Of a stretch of 64,000 bases of DNA, positions 31,126-43,245 are shown one piece after another (position 1 is the stretch's first letter; each line of letters starts with the position of its first letter). The position numbers were made by a program, and so were the translations under genes. Below the pieces are notes generated by a model that worked only from the letters and a program-made list of their open reading frames with translations, had not been told where the DNA came from and ran no database searches. This stretch comes from Dermatemys mawii. Lineage: Eukaryota > Chordata > Testudines > Dermatemydidae. The stretch covers positions 18,646,291 through 18,710,290 of the forward strand of contig ML677334.1 in the NCBI GenBank assembly GCA_007922305.1, given 5' to 3'.

Positions 31126-32110
31126 ACTTTGATTTTTATTTAATTCACCTAAGTATGAATCAGAAGGAATCAGAATTGACGGACAACAGTTAATGCATCT
31201 TCTCTTCGTTGATGATTGTGTAATACTAGCAAAGGACACAGCAGAACCAGAGAACAAATTGCAGCAACTGCAAACACTTTCGCATGACAATGGGTTGGAA
31301 GCGAACACGTTGAAAATGAAGTGGATGTGGAAAGAGCATTGTGCAGAAGGAATCATCGCTGTAAATGGGAAAGAAATTGAGGAGGTTGACAAATATATTT
31401 ACCTGGGTCAGTAGCTGAGCAAAGACAACTCATTCGAAGGGAAATGCTATAGGACAAGAAAGGCGGGGTGGGCAAGTTTCAACAAAATAAAGACGTCTCT
31501 AACAGATGATGAACTGCCCATGAGGAAAAGAAAATGATGGTTTAATTCCATTGTTCTGCCAGCAATGATATACAGAGCAGAAAGCTGGTCAATGACAAAA
31601 GCGGAGGAAGAAAAATTTGTGGTCACCCAGAGAACAATGGAAAGGTGAATGTGTACAGCGGTATCCAACAGAAATTCAATGCTAGCCACACTTGTGGTTT
31701 TGAATTTTTCTTATTAGCCACATTATTAAAAAGCCACATGCATTAGCCACAATTCAATAGCGTATTAGTCACATGTGGCTAGTGGCGAATGTATTGGACA
31801 CTGCTGGGTAAGATATCGCTCTGTGATCATATGTTGAATGAGGAAATCAGAAGGCGCACAGAGGTGACCAATGTAGTTCAGGCGATATATGACCCAAAGA
31901 AAAGATGGGTGCATCATGTAGTCTGAAGACAAAACAATAGGTGGATAACCCGCATCAGTGACTGGGTCCCCAAAGATCAAAGTGATCGCTGGGCAGACTG
32001 AAAACATACTGATCCCAGGACAAAACTCTTTTTGGCCAGAAATTGAAAGAATGTGCTCACAACAAAATAGAATGGTGTGTTTGTGGAGAGAGAGATGAGG
32101 ACAAGTCGGA
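31126..32110 (+). pseudogene. RTE-type LINE reverse transcriptase remnant
   Basis: The frame from 31160 reads GIRIDGQQLMHLLFVDDCVI, then IIAVNGKEIEEVDKYIYLGQ before a stop. FVDD is the catalytic YADD/FADD motif of reverse transcriptase, and the later 'VDGE.IE.V..Y.YLG' block is typical of RTE-clade LINEs. Further blocks (WFNSIVLPAMIYRAESWSMT, EEIRRRTEVTNVVQAIYDPK) complete the thumb and C-terminal part. RTE elements copy themselves by target-primed reverse transcription. The reading is broken by stops at about 31412 and 31535 and by an inserted hAT element at 31656-31806. Confidence 0.85.
31656..31806 (+). mobile_element. MER5-like hAT-Charlie short element
   Basis: It starts cagcggtatccaacagaaat and ends ttggacactgctg, with inner 'gctagccacacttgtgg' and 'tcacatgtggctagtggcga'. 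This layout matches the MER5 group of hAT-Charlie elements known from amniotes. It interrupts the RTE frame. I could not define a clean 8-bp duplication. Confidence 0.78.
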
Positions 32111-33570
32111 CAAAGGTGAAGTATGAATATTGTTTTATATTTAAGTAACTTTTAATAAGCTATATATTTTATGTGCTTCAGAAGCTAAATAAAAATAACT
32201 TTTGAAAATTAATTAACTGATGCATTTGGTCCATACTATTAGTTAATCATTGTAGAAGCAGCTGGAGGCAGGTGATAGGCACCTTGTACAAACAGAAAAC
32301 AATAAACATTTAGAAATTTTTCCTTTGACTTTGCCCACGCTCACATCAAAATTTACTCTAATCAGACTTAAAATATGGGAATTTCTAAATTGGAAACAAG
32401 TCTCTGTTATTAATATGATAGATTCTTAGTCTTTTATCGCACATCCTCTTTTAGCACTAGAGACTGTGACATGAATGATTTAAGGAATTTGCTTACTGGA
32501 AGCTTGTGATGCTATAGTGAAAAACTACCGAATACTGTGGGTCATTCCAAACTTGCTAATGGTTGCTGTTCAGGTTTATCGCTGATGTTTCAAACAGCTG
32601 TGTTTGAGTCATTGTGTTAGTTTATAGCTTTCTGAATCCACATTAATCCTGTTCAGATTTATTAATGATGAACTTGTTCTTCAGGGAGTTGTACAGTTCT
32701 GGAACACAACAAAAGTTTGAACAAGAAAATATCAACTTAAGGGAAAATACTTGAGGGGGAAATAAGGGCATTATAAACGTTTGGAGGAGAACCTTTTAGT
32801 TTTTTAACATGCAATGGGGGAGACAAAACTTTTTTTTCCTTTAAATAAATAAATAAACAAACAAATCTGCATTTAGGGACAGGAGAGTGGCAGCGAGGTA
32901 AGAGGATTAATGAAAACTTTCTACCAATTAATCTTTCAGCTCTGAAGTCTGGGTTTGAGATTAATCCAGCACAAATTAAAAACAAAATCTTTAATAAATG
33001 TTGCTTTAATTTTAAGACAATATTTACTGTAATAATTTGGAATACTTTATATCCGCTAACATACTCCTGTAGTTTATAAGTCTAAGTGTTTTGGGGTTTT
33101 TTTCTGAATTTGTTTCTGCGGGTGCTGTTTTTGATAGCATCACAACTGCTGTCATCTCGAGCAACATATTGGAAAAATGTAAAAGAGGCCTGATGTTTTA
33201 TTTGTAGCTCTTTAAATCTCTCCCTACACATGTGATGTGACACTGTTCCTAGAGCTGATAAAGGATCAACATCTTTGTGTTGAAAGTGATAGATATAATC
33301 AGAATAAGTTGGGGCCTTCTTAAATTTGCTAATGCATCCACACTTCTGATCTACTTTATACCAATGCTAACACAGTATTACAAAGAATTATACATTAACA
33401 GTCTAGCACAGTCTGGAAAAATACAATTGACAATGCTGATTATTTAGGAAATCCTTGTTTCATTGAAAACGATATGATCTAGCTATACCAAGGACCAACT
33501 TCAAATCTGGTCATAGCCTCAAACCAGTGGGAACTGTGGGACATCGCAGAAGTAGCATCCTCCCTTTTTG
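32111..33570. other. Intergenic, nothing recognised
   Basis: No gene or repeat recognised in about 1.5 kb. AT-rich, with only short scattered ORFs. Confidence 0.55.
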
Positions 33571-33578
33571 GGTTAGAG

Positions 33579-34217
33579 CAGGGGTGGGCAAACTTTCTGG
33601 CCCGAGGGCCACATTGGGGTTGCAAAACTGTATGGAGGGCCAGGTAGGGAAGGCTGTGCCTCCCCAAACAGCCTGGTCCCTGACCCTAATCCCCACGCAT
33701 CCAACACCCCCTGCTATTTGTCTCCTGACCATCCCCTCCCGAGACCCCTGATCATAACTGTCCCCCCAGGACTCCACCCCCTATCCAGCCCCCCTGCTCC
33801 CTGTCCCATGATTTTCCCGACCCCTAAACATCCCCCCACACACCTACAGACCTCCTTGACTCCCATGCTTATTCAACCGCTCCTATTCCCCGTCCCCTGA
33901 CTGCCCCCTCCCCCTGGAAACTCCACCCCATCTAAGTGCCCCCTGCTCTCTGTCCCCTAACTGCCTCCTGAGACCTTCTGCCTCTTATCTGCCCCCTGCC
34001 CCCTTAGCATGCCGCTCAGAGCAGCATGTCTGGCATCTGCACCACCTCGCAGGAGCATTCAGCCCGCTGCCCAGAGTGCTGCCCGCTCAGAGCCGTGACT
34101 GCGGGGAAGGGGGACTGTAGGGGAAGGGCCAGGGGTAGCCTCCTGGGAGTGCAAGGACTTGGCAGGATGATTCTGTGGGCCGGATGTGGCCTGTGGGCCA
34201 TAGTTTGCTCACCTCTG
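33579..34217 (+). mobile_element. Non-autonomous hAT element (639 bp)
   Basis: The tips are caggggtgggcaaactttct and, inverted at the right end, cagaggtgagcaaactatgg. The flanks ggttagag at 33571-33578 and 34218-34225 are a perfect 8-bp duplication. The interior is C-rich ('ccccctgctccctgtcccat'-type repeats) and produces long but meaningless proline-rich ORFs. Related copies lie at 25540, 36532, 50370 and 60226. Confidence 0.93.
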
Positions 34218-34479
34218 GGTTAGAGGGAGCCTTACGTTATTTAACGGAGACCCCAATAATCAGAAATGACGATGAGCCTCTCAGTAGAACCCTATCCAGC
34301 CGATCAAGTCAGAATGAAATTAGTGACATGGGCCCAGATCCTTAACTGTATTTAGGCTCATAACTTCCATTGAAATCAAGGAATCTAAAAACCTTTAAGG
34401 ATCTGGACAGTGGTTCCAATTCAAAGAGCATAGGCAAGAGCCACATATTCACTCTCTCCTATCTAGATTTCACAAGTGA

Positions 34480-34665
34480 GAAACAGAGGGCCTGGAATCT
34501 ACTCGCAGCTTTGAAACTGACTCATTGTGTGACCATGAGAAAGTCACTTAACCTCTGTTTCTCCATTTTCCCCATTTGTAAAATGGAAATAATTATGCTT
34601 ATCCGTCCTTTGGTAAAATGCTTTGAGAGCTACATATGAAAACTGTTAAATACTACTGAAAGCTA
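34480..34665 (+). repeat. MIR-type SINE
   Basis: Contains 'ctcattgtgtgaccatgaga', 'aagtcacttaacctctgttt', 'ctccattttccccatttgta' and 'aaatggaaataattatgctt', the classic MIR core on the plus strand, followed by the decayed 'ttgagagc' tail region. Confidence 0.88.
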
Positions 34666-36169
34666 ATTGGGTTTTTCAGCCTGGAAGAGGCTGTGGATTT
34701 GAAAAGATGGGCAAGCCATTACCAGAAATTATTGTACAGGTTAGAAACAGAAAATAAATACCAAACAAAATTTCAGGATCTCCCCCGCACCCTAAACATA
34801 CAAATGCAAGTGCAAAGTATTATATAATATATGGCCTAATTCTTTTAGACACCATTTCAAAAAAGCATACCTATTGAGGCATGGTTCTTAAGCTGATGCT
34901 CAACTTTAAGCAAATATTTAAAATTACATATTTTCTTACATAATGATGGACTTACACATCTCCTTAAGTACTTTCCTGAACTGGGGCCTTAGACTACTGA
35001 TAACACCTTTCATATGAGAACACTGACATGCATTTACAAAAAAAACGACATTGCTTTATTTTATATGGCCTCCCTTCTCATCCTTCCCCTGCTTCTTGGA
35101 TTATTTTACTGTTGAAAATGCCTTGTCTTCTGTTGCAATATGTTAACACTTAAGCAAGCCTCTTTCTCTTTAGGGAAATTCTCTTTCTCTAGCAAAAATC
35201 GGCTATTAAAAAACCGAACTGAACAAGGCTCTAGATACCTTATAACAAAGCTGATGAATATTAATCCCTCCTTTCTGAACTAGATGCTGTTTCTTAGCTC
35301 CCATATTTTACTTTTTCTCCCCTTCACATCTTAACTGGGATTACTTCAATGTTTTTCCCCAACCCTTCGTATCCCTCCCATTCTTAAATATAGATCCTCA
35401 TTAGCAGCAGTATTAATCCTGCTTACAGCAGGGAAACTATTAATATGATCTTTCCACTAGTATTTGTAAGTATTCACCTGCTTTTGATCCAGCACTGACT
35501 CGCCAGTAAAGTTTTATTTATTCAAGGACTGGAGAATGAGCAACTCTTGCTCAATGAGGTCACAGTATTATATCATTTTTAAGTTTAGTATTTAAAAATA
35601 AAGTGATAATTGCATATTCCACACAATAAACTTTTTTTAATGTAGTAAATTATCAAACTAATTATTTAACAAGGACTATATAATATACAGTGTACTGTTC
35701 CAATGGATAAAAAGACAGGATTACATTGCAAATCAAGACTTTCATTTTAGCTAAACTAAGAACTGTACAATTGCAAGTGCTGTAGGTTTAACAGAGTCAA
35801 CACAACAAAGTGGCATTGAAGTGAGTTGACTGTGGGCCACATTCTCCCACCTATTTCTGCAATCAAAGAGGAGCTAAACCTCTAGAAACCAACAGGTGCC
35901 CTTACTATGCCCCCTATACAGTAGAAGCACTTCCTATCCTTGTACTTTAGTCTCAGAACTCCATACAGATTTGTGGGAATCAAGGAGTAGCTGCTGTGCT
36001 GCAGACTTCATAGATAGCTGAATGAGAATTAATACTACTTCAAGCATAACTCATATGGCTGGGTCTCCTCCCGAGGTGCAACTGTGCAGCTACAGGAGAA
36101 AGCAGCTGATGGCAGCAAGCCTTATATAAACATGCTGCCACAGCAGAGGTAGGCCAGTAGGGAAGTGCA
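34666..36169. other. Intergenic, nothing recognised
   Basis: No gene or repeat recognised in about 1.5 kb of AT-rich sequence. Confidence 0.55.
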
Positions 36170-36423
36170 GTTAGGTTGACATGGCTATGGTGTTTGGTGG
36201 TGTGAGTACTGTAGCTATGCTGATGTAACCCCTGGCATTGACATGGGTAGGTCAATAGATGAATTCTTTCACTGACCTAGCTACCGAGCTCAGAGAAGAA
36301 TTTTCAGGATTAACTATGGTGTAATTAAGAACCCTTCTGTCACTGTAGGAAGCATCTACGCTACAGGAGAACAACTGCAGCACACTGGCTGTGCTGTTGT
36401 ACTACTCTAGTGTAGACATATCC
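36170..36423. mobile_element. Decayed MITE (gtctacact tip family)
   Basis: The right tip 'ctctagtgtagacatatcc', with 'aggaagcatctacgctacag' and 'actgacctagctaccgagct' inside, matches short DNA elements abundant in turtles. The left tip is uncertain. No coding capacity. Confidence 0.5.
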
Positions 36424-36531
36424 TCTCATGAATCTACTGGTTCCAGCCAGGCTTCCAAACAATCTTATGTCCCCTTTGTTGCCTCTAATCCTCTCTACCT
36501 CTCAGAGCTGCATGTGAAAGAAACTCTTGCA

Positions 36532-37220
36532 CCGGGGTGGGCAAACTTTCTGACCCGAGGGTCACATCTGGTTATGGAAATTTTATGTTGGGCCATGAAT
36601 GTTCATGAAATTGGGGATTGGGTGAGGGAAGGGATGAGGCCCTGGCTGGGGGCGCAGGCTCTGGGGTGGGGCCAGAAATGAGGAGCTCAGGGTGCTGGAA
36701 GGAGCTCCAGGCTGGGCAGGGGGTTAGGTGCAGGTGAGGGCTCCAACTGGGGCGTGTGGGCTCTGAGGTGCAGGAGGGTAGGACCGAGGGGTTTGGAGGA
36801 TGAGAGGAGGATCAGGGATGGGGCAAAAGGTTGGGGTGCAGGAGCGGGTCAGGGTGCAGGTTCCAGTGGCGCTTACCTCAAGCAGCTCCCAGAAGCAGCG
36901 GCATGTCCCCCCCTACCTCCTACATGGAGGTGTGGCCAGGCGGCTCTGCGCGCTGACCCATCCATAGGCGCCGACCCTGCTGCTCCAACTGACCCCGTTT
37001 GCTACCCAGTGAGAGCTGAGGGGGTGGTGCTTGGGCAGGGGCAGCGTGCCGCATCCCCTGGCTGCCTCTATGTGTAGGAACTGGAGGTGTAACATGCTGC
37101 TGCTTCCGGGAGCCATGTGGAGCAAGCTCCCAACCCCACTCTCCAACAGGAGCTCAAGGGCCAGATTAAAACGTCTGAAAGGCCGAATGTGACTCCTGGG
37201 CCACAGTTTGCTCACCTCTG
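36532..37220 (+). mobile_element. Non-autonomous hAT element (689 bp)
   Basis: It begins ccggggtgggcaaactttct and ends 'cacagtttgctcacctctg'. The flanks ctcttgca (36524-36531) and ctctagca (37221-37228) match at seven of eight positions. The interior is G-rich and differs from the copy at 33579, so it is a related subfamily. The ORFs inside are low-complexity. Confidence 0.85.
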
Positions 37221-37228
37221 CTCTAGCA

Positions 37229-38113
37229 GATTCATCTCACAGTTTCATAGGCCTACTGTTCTCTTCCCACCAGTTTTTCAGTGGGCGGGTATACTATGTC
37301 CCCTCAGTTTAATGTAGTTTTTGTCAGAATTATTTCATAGTGATAAACTTAAATTATATGATTTCTTTTCAGTGTTTCAAGTTCAGAAAATTCATTAATA
37401 TTGACAGATTCTGCTGGGAAGCTTCTAGATTGTGAATCATCCCTTTCTATTTATTGATAATAATCAATAAAAATATAGAAAATCAAAGAAAATATGAATA
37501 CTTCACCTGCCCTGAGCCACAAAGATTAATCTTGAGAGTATCACAGTATAACAGCAGTTAATCCCTATCAACATTTCCAATTCCAATAAAAACAAACTGG
37601 TAAAAGGAGAATTAAGGTTGTAAATATCTCTCAGTTACTGGGAAATAAATCCTAACGAGAACAGTGTGTTTTTCACTAAAGATACAAACATGAGTCTGAA
37701 TGTTCAAAGTTAAATTACATTTTTAAAAAATTAGAAAATTTGGGAAAAACACAATTGGTGAAATTCACTTTCCCAAATCAATCCTAAGTAGTCAGGCTTT
37801 ATATAAGTGAAGTCTGTGGAGCCAGGGTCAGAACAGAGACTTTCTCATCAAAATTAAAAAAATGTGAATGCTCACAACCATGACTTTTTCTTTGTCCTTG
37901 TGCCCCAACTCAGGGATCACATAGTGGTAGGGGACTTGTCTTAGTGTTTTGCACCTGAGTGAATTTTACAATGCAGTGGTAACCCAAACACCCTTAACTT
38001 TAATCCAGTCCACCCTGTGGACTTCACTAGTTTGCTGCAGTAAGATAGGCAGGTGCATCTCATTTTAAGTACCACATTAATGGAGCCGGCCTATCAACAG
38101 GAAAGTATTATAT
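37229..38113. other. Intergenic, nothing recognised
   Basis: No gene or repeat recognised. Confidence 0.55.
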
Positions 38114-38121
38114 TAAATCAC

Positions 38122-38271
38122 CAGGGCTGGCTCTATGTGTTTTCCCTCCCCAAGCGAAAGAAAAAAAAAAACCATGGTGGGGAGGGGCTGGAGCAGAGAC
38201 ATGTCCCAAGATTGACCGGAATGCCACCCCTTAAGATCTGCTTTCTTTGCTGGTGCTTGAAGCCGGCCCTG
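38122..38271. mobile_element. Short hAT element (150 bp)
   Basis: The tips cagggctggctc and, inverted, cagggccggctt are flanked by a perfect 8-bp duplication taaatcac (38114-38121 and 38272-38279). The interior has an A-run and no coding capacity. The right tip matches that near 7508. Confidence 0.9.
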
Positions 38272-38279
38272 TAAATCAC

Positions 38280-40914
38280 TACTCAATTAACAGAGTTGTT
38301 TTATAGATTTGAGTAGTTCAGTGGGCAGAGTTTTCAGCTGAATTCACAGCTAGTGTAAATCAGCATAACTCTACAGATGCTAATGGTGCTATGCCATTTC
38401 ATACCAGCTGAGAATCTGAACTGAGGTTGTTAGATGACTGTAGATATGCATATGCATACTATCTAATACTGGATTTTCTGTATGTTATGGATTTTAGAAT
38501 AATCTTAACTTTGAACTTCCAGGTTTTTCTAATATTTCTTCTATTTGAGAAAACTGTTGTGTCCCTCTTTAGATAAATATTTACCAGCTTAACTCTAGGT
38601 CACAAAGGATTTCCTGGAAAATTTCTTTCCTTTTTTAAAAAAGGCTTAATATAATCCTAAGTGACAAAAGTCTCTTTTGAACTTCCTGGCTTCTTCTTCC
38701 TTGCCCCAAACCAGGATCATCCCGCCCTGTCTCCCATGTCCTTCTCTGTCTTCCTCCAGTCTCCCCAGACAAGTATTCCATATACCCCATTCCACCCCCT
38801 GCTGCACTTCAGATCGGACCATCTATACTGGGGCTGTGGTGTCTTTGCAAGGAACACATGGGGGGCTCAAACTGTTTAAGGAAAACACCTTTGATAACTA
38901 CATAATTCTGGTAATTTTTGTTCACCTCCCCTCCCAAAAAAGTCAGAACCCATCACCACCTGCAAAGTATATTTGGACCTAAAATCTTGAAGAAAAGAGA
39001 TGGTAAAGGAAATATATTCTGATTTGGACCCTTAATCTTTATTTTATTCATTTATACTAATTTAGGTCTTGTGTACAGTAAGAGTAAAGCCTGAATCTCC
39101 TCTCACTTAAATTGGATTAAATCAGATCAGGAGTAACTCCAGTTAAGTCAGTGGCATTACAGTTGTGAAAAATCAGCAGAAGTGACAATAGAGAATGTGG
39201 AAGGAAGTGGAGAGTCAGTGTCTAAATATCTAGACTGTGATAGACACAAAGCGGCATTTATGCTGCATATTTCCCCTTTCAAAGTTTTTTTAACATAAAT
39301 TGGAGCCTTTAATAGCTGAGTGCAGCATTCAACTGCTGTTAATTTATGTTCTGGATGTGATTCTGGCTATTTAGCTTAGAAAGAATTCCAAAGATGCTTT
39401 TGCTTTCAGTTAGACCTAAGGCTATACTCAAGATTACTGCAGATTCAGAAAACAGCAATTACTTTAAAAATCACTCTTTTCTAAAGGACAACAGTCTACC
39501 AGTGAAAATAAACTTGTGAGCCTCCTTTAGACAAAGTTTAAGATATATTGTATTTACATCATAAGTTTTTTAGAGAAGACTTTGAGTTTCTTCTGTGAAG
39601 TGAGCAACACACTTTTACAGGATAAAGATGATGATAATGTACAAATGGACACAGCTGCTTTGTTGTTTCTCTTTAAATTATAAATATGTTTTTTAAAAAA
39701 TCACAAGTTTTGCAGTAGGTTTCATAGTTGGTGTTGTTTCACTGACACGAGAGAGATTATTTTAGGGTCCTTAGAGGTGAAGATTTGTTTCTGTCTCCCA
39801 GAATGTTGTTGATACTTGGTTAATAGCCAAAAGCAATGAGTTTAGTGCAGTCGGTAGCATTTTTAAAAAATATTTGGCAAAACATTTAACTGCAACTTTA
39901 CAAAATTTACTAAATGGGGATACAAATCGTAAGCAGTTAGAACCTGATCCCAGGGACATCACTCAGCTAAAACTCCCCCTTGACTTCAGCAGCAGTTGTG
40001 CCTAAATTAATATTGTAGGATTGTGCACTTACAATATTAAAACTCATGCTTTCACATAGTTACGTGTATTTACCAAATATTTTCCATTTAATACATTATT
40101 TTATTTTGAGGCATATCTTTTTGGACAATTTTGCAGCATCATTGTTGCTACTATGCAATTTTAAAAAAACAAAGTATTTTAATTCAGTTTTCAGTGCTTT
40201 AAATGCATACCTGCCCTACAACCACTTCTCTGTGCACCAAACACATGCATCAGCCATACAAGTTTTTTCACAGTTGTATGCCTGTTTGTCCATCCTGGTT
40301 CCAGTCTGAAGAGATCATCCTCTATAGATGAGAATGTAGCTCAGACTCCTCTTATTAATTTGTTGGCCACTTTACTGAAACAGCAAACAGGGTTGCCATT
40401 TCAAATTTTTAAAAATTATGTGGATATGGTAAATGGACTTGGAAGATTGTTTTATGTAGGCCCTTAAGAAGCTATCAGCTTTCAAATGCTGTTGCCTTAA
40501 CTCAGTTTTAAACTGCTGAAAGGAAGTACATGTAGGTTTCATTATCAGTGCCTTGGGCCATACAGGTTCCCAGGAACAGGTGGATTTATTTTTGAGAAAG
40601 CTCAGGATATAATATAATCACTGCATAAAAGGCAAGGTCCCACTATAGATTTTACAACTAATTAAGCCATGTGATGAGTGGTAGCGAATGGCATAGTTCA
40701 AAGTTAATGGTGAGGTCCCCTGGACATTCTTAGCTAATCTGTTCTTGATTCAGTTTCCTAACCCTCATTGTGGTATCTGAGAATAAATGGACCCGTGTTC
40801 AGTACATTTATGATCTGGAAGAAGTGTGAAGAGAAGTTTCCTAGTGATGGTAAATCGGTTTTAATGATTAAAAGGGAAGCAGGACCCAGGCCCATAAGCC
40901 TAACCAAGCCTCTG
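38280..40914. other. Intergenic, upstream of PHLPP1
   Basis: No gene recognised in about 2.6 kb. Short stretches at 38330-38420, 39090-39170 and 39945-40000 resemble old dispersed amniote repeats ('caggagtaactccagttaag', 'ttgacttcagcagcagt'). Base composition changes sharply to GC-rich at about 40.9 kb. Confidence 0.55.
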
Positions 40915-41257
40915 GATGCTGCTGTAACCAACCACCGCGGAAGACGTCAGGTTGGACTTAAGCACGCTGGGGAGTTGAGCAACGCACGGGGTCGGAGGAG
41001 GTAAATGTGCCTGGGGCCGGGTGGCTGCCAGCTGCGGGGGAACCGGCCCGGGCTGGGGGCGGGCAGAGCGCTGCGGGGAGCAGGGGGGGTTAACAGGAGG
41101 CTGCAGGCAAAGCCACCTCGGTGTGTGCAGCCGCAGGTGAAGTGTTTCTGACAGGCCCCCGCCCTGGGGCAGTCACACGAGCAGGTACGGGCGGGCGCCG
41201 TGGGGACAAGAAGGCGGGAACCTCGCTCCCTTTGGAGAGAGAAGGGGCGAGCGGGGG

Positions 41258-41274
41258 TTGCTGGGACTTGTAGT
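41258..41274 (-). promoter_or_regulatory. ZNF143-type binding motif
   Basis: The minus strand reads actacaagtcccagcaa. The vertebrate ZNF143 (SBS) consensus is ACTACAANTCCCAGNATGC, so thirteen consecutive positions agree and the 3' part is relaxed. A partial second copy, tttcccagcaagcc, lies on the plus strand at 41318-41331. Such sites are typical of CpG-island promoters. Confidence 0.7.
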
Positions 41275-41392
41275 TCGTGCGTGGGGGTTGCCCTATGGGA
41301 GCCGGCCGTGGACTCGGTTTCCCAGCAAGCCTTGCTCGTCCCCTGCCGTCACCTTGAGTTTCTCATCGGGGCCCCGCCCCTCCGCGGCAGGG

Positions 41393-41575
41393 ATGGCGTC
41401 AACCTGGGACGAGTATTCACGAGCCCGCCCCCTTCGCTCCTCCCTGGGTGCTCTTGTAAATAGAACGTCGGGGTTGCTTAATATTCATGAGGCTCCGGGG
41501 AGGGGAGGGGAGGCGGGAAGGCGGCTCCTCTCTCTGTCCCTAATGGCGCTCGCGACAGCTGTGGAGCGCGGCTGA
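41393..41575 (+). other. Upstream ORF in the presumed PHLPP1 5' UTR
   Basis: The ATG at 41393 opens a 60-codon frame beginning MASTWDEYSRARP and ending MALATAVERG at a TGA (41573-41575). A second in-frame ATG at 41543 would give only ten codons. A further short upstream ORF, MFPIAT, lies at 41606-41626 with a purine at -3. Whether any is in the mRNA depends on the unknown transcription start. Confidence 0.4.
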
Positions 41576-41738
41576 GCCGAACGCGCGGAGGCACCGACCG
41601 ACGGAATGTTCCCCATTGCTACATAATCCGCCTCTGGAACGCGGCGCCTCTCTCCGTTCTGTCTCCCCGCCCCTCTCGTCCTGCGGGTTCTGAGCGGCGC
41701 TGCCCCGGGGAGGAGGCGGCATCCCCAGCCCCCGGGCA

Positions 41739-43239
41739 ATGGAGCCCGCGCAGCAGCGAGCGAGAGAAGCCCCGGCGGCGGCGGCGGCGCGGAGCACCAG
41801 CAGCAGCAGCGTGGAGCAGCGGGGCAGCTCCCCGGGCGAGAGGAGCCGGGCACCGCCGGGCACGGAGAGCAGCGTGGAGCAGCTCGGCGGCGCCGAGGCC
41901 GGGCAGCTAGAAGGCAAAGCAGCCGGGGGCCCGCGGAGGAGACGAGGGGCTGCTGGAGGCTTCGCGCCCCGCGCTGCGCTGGTGGCCAACGGGACTCAGG
42001 TTGCTCCCAGCCGGGGCAGCAGCGCCAACTCCCTGCTGCTGAGGAGGGGGAGGCTGAAGAGGAATCTTTCTGCAGCCGCCTCCTCCTCTTCCCCGGCTGC
42101 CCCTGCCTCGTTGGGCACCCGCAGCCTGGACAGGAAAGCGCTGCTGCTGAAGCCACCCCGGCAGCTGCAGCCGCTGCAGCCCCCGGAGCGGGACTGGGTG
42201 CGGCGGGACCTGCAGCGGGGCTGCGTCCATGTGTACGAGCGCCACATGTCCTACCTACGCCCGGTGCTCTGCACGCTGGAGACCACGGCGGCCGAGGTGG
42301 CGGCCCGACTGCTGCAGCTCGGCCACCGGGGGGGCGCCGGTGTGGTCCGGGTGCTGCGTAAGGCGAGCGCGCAGCCCCAGCAGGAGGCGGCGGCGGCGGC
42401 GTTCCCGGGGGAGACCCTCTCCGGCGCCGCGGCTGCAGCAGACCTGGGCAGCCTGACACCGCCCGCCCGCCTTCCTGCAAGGCAGCAGCGGCCGGAGCAC
42501 GATGAGAGGCCGAGAAGCCGCCGGGGGACCCGGCACGAGCTGGCCCGGCAGCCGCCGGGGGACAGCGGGGAGGTGGCCCGACCCGACCGCCTGGCACTGA
42601 GTGGCAGCGGCGCGGAGAGCGGCTGGGCAGATCCCCGGCCGAGTCCCTCGTCCTCCGGCTTCAGCCCCGGGGCGCCGCCGCCCGCCGAGCTCTACCTGGC
42701 TGGGCCGCCGCTCTCCTGCCCCTCCCTCCTGGGCGAGCTGGGGCTGGCCGGCTCCGACACCGAGAGCTTCAGCCTCAGCCCCAGCGCGGAGAGCGTCTCC
42801 GACCGCCTGGACCCCTACAGCAGTGGCGGCGGCTCGTCGTCCTCCGAGGAGCTGGAGGCGGATTCTGCTGCGCCAGCGGGGCAAGGGACAGGTGTGGGGC
42901 CGGGCAGGAGCCATCGCCGGCCGGGCGAGTTCCCCTCGGGGCTCCCCCTGCCGCGGACAGGGCGTGCGGGAGAAGAGCCCCCCGGGGTAGGGCCGGCTGC
43001 GGCAGCCCCTGCCGGCTCCAAGGTGCCTCCCTTGGGAGGGGAGGCGGGCGCCTCGTCTCCTCTGCCCTCCGCCTTGTACGTGCAGTTCCACGGGGAAACC
43101 AGCCGCCGGCTGGAGGCCCACGAGAAACCCCTGCAGATCCAGAACGACTACCTCTCGCAGCTGGGCTTCCGGGACCTGTGGAGGGTGCAGGAGGAGGGCA
43201 TGGACTCCGAGACCGGCTGCCTCATCCGCTTCTGTGCAG
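41739..43239 (+). CDS. PHLPP1: PHLPP1 exon 1 (N-terminal 500 codons, partial gene)
   Basis: This is the first coding exon of PH-domain leucine-rich-repeat protein phosphatase 1, a PP2C-type phosphatase that switches off AKT, PKC and S6K signalling in cytosol, membrane and nucleus. The ATG at 41739 has G at -3 and +4, and an in-frame TGA lies 48 nt upstream (41691). Residues 97-111 (NSLLLRRGRLKRNLS), 152-208 (DWVRRDLQRGCVHVYERH onward; Ras-association-like region), 340-360 (DTESFSLSPSAESVSDRLDP) and 446-500 (LYVQFHGETSRRLEAHEKPL to CLIRFCA) follow human PHLPP1 block by block. Linkers are Ala-, Ser-, Pro- and Gly-rich and diverged. The PH domain, leucine-rich repeats and phosphatase domain lie on later exons outside the window. 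The exon ends after one base of codon 501 (phase 1). Confidence 0.95.
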
Positions 43240-43245
43240 GTGAGC
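43240..43245 (+). other. PHLPP1: 5' splice site of PHLPP1 exon 1
   Basis: GCAG|GTGAGC fits the vertebrate donor consensus. Reading past it would replace the conserved continuation with an unrelated tail ending at a stop 75 nt later (43314-43316), so the splice is required. Confidence 0.92.
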
